DNA of 64,000 bases from Nemertoderma westbladi (Eukaryota; Xenacoelomorpha; Nemertodermatida; Nemertodermatidae). This document shows, piece after piece, positions 12,801-21,800 of the stretch (its first letter is position 1; each line of letters begins with the position of its first letter). The DNA lies in contig JAUCBJ010008029.1 of the NCBI GenBank assembly GCA_032718475.1, positions 1 through 64,000 on the forward strand, read 5' to 3'. The position numbers and the translations under genes were made by a program. A model generated the notes under the pieces. It ran no database searches. It saw only the letters and a list, made by a program, of their open reading frames with translations, and was not told the DNA's origin.

Positions 12801-15800
12801 ACCCCCTCCCCTCCCCTCATCAGCATGTCATCAGATTTTCCCAACCCCCCTCCCCCCCCTAAAGTGCTGACGTCATACTTGGACGGCCCCTATTTATTAC
12901 TATTCAACATATTTTGAGTAACAAAGAGTAAAACACAATGTTTGTGTAATTATTAATAGAATAAATATTAGTTTATTTTCATTTATTAGTTTAATTAACA
13001 ATTAGACAGGGGCTAAAACTGGGCGACTAATTAAATGTATGTTATCCACGGGAAATTCCTATACACATTGACATTCTGCTTACTATATACAAACACTGCT
13101 TGCTGTAAGAGGAGTACAGGGGTAGATAATTGGGTGTTCAATTATTATTATAGTCTTAAAAATAAATATATTAGCAGCCCACTTACTGCCTAACACGCTG
13201 TATCTCATTGTGTAGTTAAATATCCGTTCGGCCAATAGTAAGTCATTGATTAGTCCCCAAGGAGGGCTAGGGACTAGCCCCCGTATAGTTCCGTATTTAA
13301 ACATAACACCCACAAAGCACATTACACTCTCCAAGCAGATTCCACAACATGTCACAACCCGTATCGCTACCACTACGACAAATAAATGACATAACATCCT
13401 ACAGGAATTAACAGAGTTTAGTGGTTTGTAACAAACTTAACCTCTTGGCATATTCATATTAATATTAATTATAAATTATATTTATTATACCATGGAAATG
13501 GTAAAATTGCCAGATCTAAAAAGTTCGCACAATAATTTAAATAAAATTATTAAAAGTTTGACGTCCGAATATAATCAGATTACGCTTTAGCAGCCCAACT
13601 ACTTGTTGAGGCTCACTCAACGTGTTGGCGGGCCTATTTTACACAAGCGGCGATCCTTTACCGTATGGTCAGTTAATGTGTCCAGATGTTGAGTTAAAGC
13701 CAGTAGTGTAAAACTTTGTATATTTAACATTAGCCTATGGGGAGTATTGTTGTAAGATAAGTCAGGGGAAGGGAAATACAACTCAACCACTAGACAAAGC
13801 GGCTCTCTTTACTACTTTCAGCTATCCCGGGAGGTTGATTGACAGACACCTCTAGCTTTGATATTTAGCCGCTCTAGGTAGACTTGCATTAGGCAAATTC
13901 CAAGTGATTTCCTAAAGGCTATTTATTTCCTATTAGGTTCCTATTAGGATCCAATAGGACGTTATTTGAAAGCGTTACTGTAGGTTATGTGTTCCCCCTT
14001 TCAAATTGACGCATTCATTTTCTTTTGACTTTTAGAATACAGTTGTGATCTGGAATTAGATAAGTCACAATGGAAGAAACATAGCAGTCAGGATATTGTT
14101 CTAGAATGCGCCAAGGTGTCATTAGATGCTTCTTCCACTAGGGACGACTTAGCGTATGGTCACCAACGTGTGTCTATGGTAAGTATGTCTTTTGTTCTTT
14201 CTATTACATTATAACCTTCACTGTGTTACATTACCATGGCGGTTTTGGCAGAAGAGAACAAACAGATTTTACCTTTTCTACTGGAATAAGGTTCCGATGT
14301 GAAGTATACCAGAAGGTTTGAATGTAACCAAAACAATAAACTAATTAGTAGGGATGTGCCGGATTGACTATTTTCAAACCGGCCAAGCCGGAGCCGGATT
14401 TGTAAAAAAAATCCGGCCGGCATTCCTGCCATGCCGGATTTTTTTTATATATCACCACTTTTTTTTTCTTGAATCAGCTATATGGTACAAGGAATATGGT
14501 ACCTTTATGCATGAACAGAACTGGAGGGAGTGAGTGTTAGGATCACCAGAGGCCTTTAAGTAAGTGAGATACCTGAACTGTAGCTGATTGTAGAAATAGG
14601 GTAATCTGTCCGGACCGGTAGTGCAGAAAAGTCTACTGGTACAGTTGTAGTAACCGGTATATCATGCCTACCGGTGTAATTGTGTTATCTAAAATATCTG
14701 ATTGAATATATGTCGGACAGTCAGGAGTGATAACTTTATAGTCAATATTTCAGTGAGGGTACCACGTCATTTGGTCCTTTGGGCGTTAGGTCCTGCTTTG
14801 ATAGATAACGTGCTGGATCATTATCAGCAACGTCATGATAAGGACTTTAACTTTAATAAGAATTCAGAAGTACATTAGTAAGTGTATCTCAATTATCCCA
14901 ACTAAACGGGATGAGAAAAGCGTTATGCGTTGGTTGGCTACAAATAATGGATCATTTCCTAATTTACAAATACTGTACATATATTTAGTATCACCAGCGT
15001 CTTATTTATTCCGCGTATTTATTCCGCGCGAATATTTGTAGAGGCTGGTAATGTATTTGATGAGAACCGCTCTCGTCTACTTCCGGATCGTGGAGAGAAA
15101 CTAATATTTTTGTACCATAACCTACCCCGATTTGATATAATGGATTGTTTTGATGAATAAAGTGCAAATTGAAAAATAGAACGAAGAAATAATAGCTCTA
15201 GTTTTTTTATACTCTCTGAGATAAATTGGATTTACTAGAGTTTCTAAATTGCCTGTCGAATTGTCGAATATATAAACTGGTCATTCGGCTTAATATCAAT
15301 TTATAACAAACCTACGTAGAGCAAACATCAACGCTTGCGCTCTGGGACAATATAATAATTATTGACTATAGTTATAATAATTAGTATATGGGTATACATG
15401 TACTATTATGTATATTTAATGTGTTAGTGAGGCTGAGCCCAACCAAATACAAATATTCTTGGTAAAAAGTAGTCAGTCAGCTCAGCAAGTATAGATAATC
15501 AGAAAATGATAGCTCTTCTTTACTTTATCATATTCATAATATTAATGAATGAATATAATACAAACAATGAAAATAATTGTATTGTATTCCATTGGATTTG
15601 TTTATGTTTAAATTTGTTTGAATTTAAAATAAAATTAATTTTGATGTTTTTTTTTCGAAAATTTACATTAATTGTAAATTTTGTCAACAAATTCGTTGAA
15701 ATTGAAATCCGGCCAAAAAATTGAAATCCGTCCGGAGCCGGAACCGGATTTTTTCTCAAAATCCGGCCGGAATTCAGGCCCGGGCGGATATCCGGCTCAC

Positions 15801-18800
15801 CCCTACTAATTAGTAATGTGAGGGTTATAAGAAATGAGCGAAGTATAAATCACTTTTAAAAAACTACAAATTAAAAAATTTCAATAAAATTTCGACCGAA
15901 AAGTGAAATCCTGACAGTATTCTTTATCACATCGGGCGGTATTGATTCGAATTATGGCTTTTATTCTAGTGAATATATACCTTGTAAAGATGGTTTTTAT
16001 TACAATCAGAAATGTGTATTTCTCAATACTGGAGGCTTTAGTTTTTATTTTATATTTCTATTTCCCAGTAATTTTTTTCTGAAAACTGTTTATAATTTAA
16101 TTTGTACTATTTATTAAAAACGGCACCCTCTAATGTTGTTATACTTTGGTATATTTTAGGTACATGTGCGGCAGTCCACAGTTAGAAATGCATACTGCTC
16201 CTAAAAGCAAATATGTAAATAAAGTTTAAGGTAAATTTTGGGTGGAATATATTGAATTGTAATATTTAAAAAGCATCTTAGCGAACAGAGTCAAAATATA
16301 TATTTTTGACTTAAAATGCATCTCCTTTGTTATGCTTTATTTTCAGAAATTGTAACCTGTTTTTTTTGGAATCAATGTGGTCGATTACGTGAAAAAAAAT
16401 TAGATTTTTTGTTATAATTTATAAATAAGTTTTTCTTCTTTCTTGTATCATAATAGTACTGGTCCAACCGGAGTGCCGGTCAGCTGCAGTCCGGCTCACC
16501 GATGCCGGGGAGGTCCGCGTCAGGAGGGTTGGTTGCCTCAACCACCTCGACTACAGGGGGTCTTCTACGGAGTCCCTACTTGGAGACACAGTGGACCCCC
16601 TCCGTCTACTACTACCAGTACTCACCCACCCAGTCGGAACTGTCGTTGGGAACGTGGGAACGGAATACACCCGGGGTGACATCCAGTCGGGGTTCCCCCG
16701 CCAGTATGGAGGGCGCGGAACGGTACAGAAGGTTAGTGAATGTTCCTTACGTCTATGTTCGTAAATCCAGTAGATTGTGGGGTAATGTTTCGATACGAGT
16801 ACCTTACCTATGCCAATTTTTTATACTGTTTAGTTTTTGCTTCTTTTTTGTAATGTTCTAGATAGAATATGTTAGCTTTTTATTTGTTTTTTTTTGTTTT
16901 TTTATTTGTTCTAGAACAAATATTTTTAAAAATGAATTAATAATAATATTTATAAAAGAATATTATTATATTGCCTATCCAAATATGCGTCAACAACTGG
17001 GATCCTCCACGCTGTTGACAACCCAAAGGATGCCGAAATATCATTGGTCAATTTGCAAGGAAAGAGACGCCGCTTTGCGGCGCAGTTCCTATCTAACGCT
17101 TTCCATCATAAGATCTGCCGCACCAATAAATGTTGGAGGCCGGTCACAGGTTGTATCTGTCGTCTCTGTGGTCAACCTGCGGAGGAATATTCACACTATC
17201 TTGATTGTCAGTCATTAGGAAATCTAAATCTAACACCAACACCACTACAACTAGCCGCTCACCTCAACTGCAAATTATAATTATAGCGGAACTCCGACAT
17301 GGGGACGACCCCCATTCAGGCTGATTTATATAACTTTTAATATATATTTATTTTTAATTTAATAACTTTTAATAATTCATTTTAACACACAACGCTTTGT
17401 TGTAATAAAGAAATATAATTGTCATAAAAGAATATTTTAAAAAAGTAGCTATTTTTAAAAATTATAAATATATTTTTTTTCTTTACTAACTGATGTTTTA
17501 CATCAAACAGTTACTTTTTGGAGACATGGTAGATAGTATAATGTCTAAACGAGATCCCGATCCCGAAAAACCGAGATCCCGGCGAAAAATGCAATCCCGA
17601 TCCCGGAAATCCCGAAAAGTCTGATCCCGTTTAAACACTAGTAGCTAATATTTTTTTAAATTATATTTTGTTTTGCCAACAACAATGTAATTTATTTTAT
17701 TAGAAATATTCAATAATTTGTATTGTAATCTTTAAAAATGTTCCAAAAGAATAAATTTGTTCTAGGAAACGCTTATTTTTTTTAAACAAATAGCTAACAT
17801 ATTCTAGAACAATAAATAAAAGTAGCAAAAACTAGATAGTGTAATAAATTTCGTAAGGGTATCGAAACAGTACCGGTTGCGGTTAGTGAATGTCCCTTAC
17901 ATGTTGTACTCGTAGACGTGTGTTGTATTATAGGGTAGTGCTTACAGTAAACAGGATACGATGGCGATGGTAAAGTCGTATAAGTCACATTCGATCGATC
18001 CCGAGTAGTACTCAAACTCCTATAGCTCGAACAGCTGATGCGTGTCGAACGGGATGGTTAATCGGGATGTTGGGTAGGCCCACCGAGCCTGTAAATTATC
18101 ATTATTCCCTTTTACTGTTTAAACGGGATCAGACTTTCGGGATTTCCGGGATCGGGACCGGGATTAACACTCTCGGGATCCTGTTTTTTGGGATCGGGGT
18201 TGCAATTTTGGATTAAGTTCCATTATATTAGAGTATGCTGCGGGTTTTGGGTAACACTCACTTTATTTTACACTTCTGAAATATTAGTAAGATCAAGTTA
18301 TATCAAAATTATCTTACAATTGATTACTGGATGATAAAAATTCGATATAATCCAAACATTTCCGTTCTGCTGGAACTATTTATCTGATATTCGACAAATT
18401 TACTGAATTTATACAAAAATTCGGGATTGGATTTTTCGCCGGGATCCCGGTTTTTCGGGATAGGAATCCCGTTTAAACACTATCCCCATATAATACATTT
18501 CTGAATTGATTAATTCGTAAATAAATTTAACCGGTATTTTAGTTAGTGCTTTAGCTCTGCTGATTAACTTTATTTCCAGTTTGACTTGTATTGGTGCGTT
18601 TCGAGGTGGCAACTACTCCTTGGCTCCAATCGATACGAATCCGTTACCGAATCCTGCTCCGATCAACCGCCCCAGTCGATCCGTACCCTCAACCCCCCGC
18701 AATAACAACCCCGATGCTGTTGTCTTCGATTACTCCACAAAGCCCCCGCAGCCACGAACTAGGTAAAGCTGTTAGTTAGAATTCAAGTAGGTAAGGGAGA

Positions 18801-21800
18801 TTATATATGGTATACAACTTCTTCCAAAAGTATATAATAAATATCTGTAATAAATTTTTCACCATATTTCACAGAATAATATAATACGTAAACGTAAAAC
18901 CAACTTGTGAACCAATTGCAATACTTTTTGACAATCAAACTGCATAATCCGCATTGCTGCCACTCTATAAACTTTTTGATTGTTGTTAAACTTTCATTTA
19001 CATTTCTTCTCGCTCTTAAAGTTTTCAATTTTTAGATACGACCAACAACTATAACCTATAAAACATTCGTCTAATCTGCATAAAATAGGCAGCATAAAAT
19101 GCACTAGGATCCTGCCACTGGATCTAATCCGGCCTCGACCATCTGTTTTTTTGCTTTGCTTTTTAATTTCTTGTTGGTCTATAATTATTATTGTTATTCG
19201 CAGACACAGCACCGCCCCCCAACGGCCGTCCTCCGCAATACGCGCCGTCGTCCACAGTGTCGGCGGTAGTTCGGGTCTATCCTCGTCGCAGAGCAGCGTA
19301 AAGGGAAGCGGTGACGTCATGGATGCGACGAGAATCCCAGCCAATCAGGATGCCGGACGCCAAGTGGTAGCCAATCAGCTGAAGGAAGTCGTAGAACTAC
19401 TCAGTGAGAAGGGAAGTCCGGAATCTGAGAACCGAGTTAGTATCTAAGCAACCCCACCAGTTGCACTAATTATTGTATCTAATTGTACTGTGATGAATTA
19501 ATATTTACAATAATTCAATATTAACAATATTTGCTTTTACGTCTAATACAATAGGTAGGTATCCCGAAGGCCCACTTCTCTCTTGGCTGCTACCTATAAC
19601 ACCATATGCAGGAACCCGAAGGTCCAGTAATCTCTTGGCTATTACCTATAAGGGTCACTCATATCACCTATAAGGTGCGCCACTCAACTCCCAAGTTTGT
19701 ACACTCTGTAATTCTCCAAACCTTTTCGTTACTTCCCCCAGTCGAACACAGTTTCCCATATCGCTTGGTCAATCGCTTCTCTGTTGGACCATATTTTCAC
19801 CCTCAACCAAAAAGTAACTCTCCAATAAGTTAGATTTAACTCTAACTTTATGTGACTCTCTAACTTTATGTGACTCTCTAACTTTATGTGACTCTCTAAC
19901 TTTATGTGACTCTCTAACTTTATGTGACTCTCTAACTTTATGTGACTCTCTAACTTAATGGAACTCTCTAACTTTATGTGACTCTCTAACTCTGCTTTAT
20001 TTTATTTGTAGGAAGATAAGGAAGTAGAAGAGCTGAACAGCAACACAAGCATGGATTATCATACCAGCAACCAGGATTACCCTAGCAACGCATCTTACAT
20101 CAGTACCCATAGTAACCAGACGTACCTAGACTCAATCCAAATTAACCAAGTTAACTTAGAGTCTCATAACAACAGCGATTTCCTTGGTGATTCCCGTAGC
20201 AACCGTGTCTCGCCCCGGCACAGCAGCCCCCGAGTCCCGCCCACGCAGTCCCTTAGTCCGGCCCCGACCCGGTCTCCCGTATGCTTCACTAAAACCGCCC
20301 CGCGGCTCCAAGCCATAAAGGAGTCGTGTAACCAACCCGCCCCGCCCCATTGTGAGTTGGTCGTCGAGGAAACTGTTACCAAGGGTACCGGGGACCACGT
20401 TGCCACGGATACCTGTGCCTCCGTCACTATGGATACCGACGACCCAGTTGCTACTCGCGACTCAGCAGTGCAGTGCAGCAGTGCGGCGTCCCCATTCCAC
20501 GCGATGTTGTTACAGACCCTCCCGATCCCAGTAGAGTCGATAGACAGCGCCACCTTCCAGGAGGAGGATGAACTCACTAATTTATTCAACGAGTCCTCCG
20601 CGGAATCCAGACGCCCCCCTGGCAACTCGTCTACCAATAGGAAGCCGTCGCCGTTGGAGACCCTTGATCGCTACCTCCGATTCGGAGACGCGCCCGAGGA
20701 TGAGATAACTGTCCCGTTGTCCAACGCCGCGGATCTCACGCACTTCGGTGGCACGCCGCCCCCCGACGAGGTATGCCTCCTCCGCACCCGCCTCCAACTC
20801 ATGTACAACCAGCTGCTGTACGAGCGCAACCGGAGTCGCGAGTGCGCAGCCCACGCGCGGCTGTTGCATGCGCGCCGTCTGGGCTCCCGGCAGCGGGTCG
20901 CCCTCGAGGCGAACCGCACCGAGACGCGGATAGTCGCACAGCTCGAGAGCGAGGTCACCCGACTCGCCGTCGAGCTCGCTCGGCTCACATCGGAAGTGAA
21001 GGGGGCGGGGAAACAACCGGAAGTTATGTCATCGTCAGAACCGAAAGTGTTACTGCCTATATCTGTACAGCCAGTAACATCGTATCAGATAGACGCGCGA
21101 CCGGAAGCTCTCTCAAGTATCCCGGCCTTGGATCTCATGGAAGCGAACGCACGATTGGAGAACCGAGTCAGCGAGTTGCAGACCGAACTATCGGGGGTGG
21201 AACTAGAGTTGGGGGACACTCGCCGGCAGTGGGAGGAGTTGGAACATCGGCACTTCGAGGCGATGCGGGACAATGATCGTCTCGTAAAGGAAGCCGACCA
21301 GGTTAAGGAACTCAAGGAGCGCGTGGAGAAGCTGACGGCAAACTTGGGTTTAGTTTGCGAGGCTAACTCTCGTTATCGGGAGGCGTTGTCTAGGCCAGGG
21401 GAGGGGTTGCGGGACGCGGAACGGGAGCTGTTTGCGAGTTCCTGTCAGTGCGAGTTGGAAGCGATGCGACGCGGCTGTCAGGAAGCGGTGGCGCACGCCG
21501 AGCACTGGAAGGGGGCCGCCGCGCAGCTGGAGGAGGCCGGGAGGCTTCGGGAGGAGGCGGCCGAGGGGTTGCGAGCGAGGTTGCGGGATGGGGAGGCGGT
21601 CTGGGAGGAGAAGAGGAGCGCCATGGAGCGTCGGTACGGGGCCGTGAAGAAAGTTAATCGGAGGCTTGAAAGGTTGGTCATGGAGTTGAGGGGAACTCTG
21701 TGGAACGGCGGGGCTAATGAGGTGGCGGAACGAGAGGGATGTAATTCCGTCCGGGATTGCGATGTGACCGACTTCGAAATGGAGTATTATAGAGAGTCCG

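Noticed and set aside
16160-16205. Extra TSC1 exon after the TATATTTTAG acceptor
   Set aside because: The following frame is short and unlike hamartin, and the exon 6 to exon 7 phase already fits without it.
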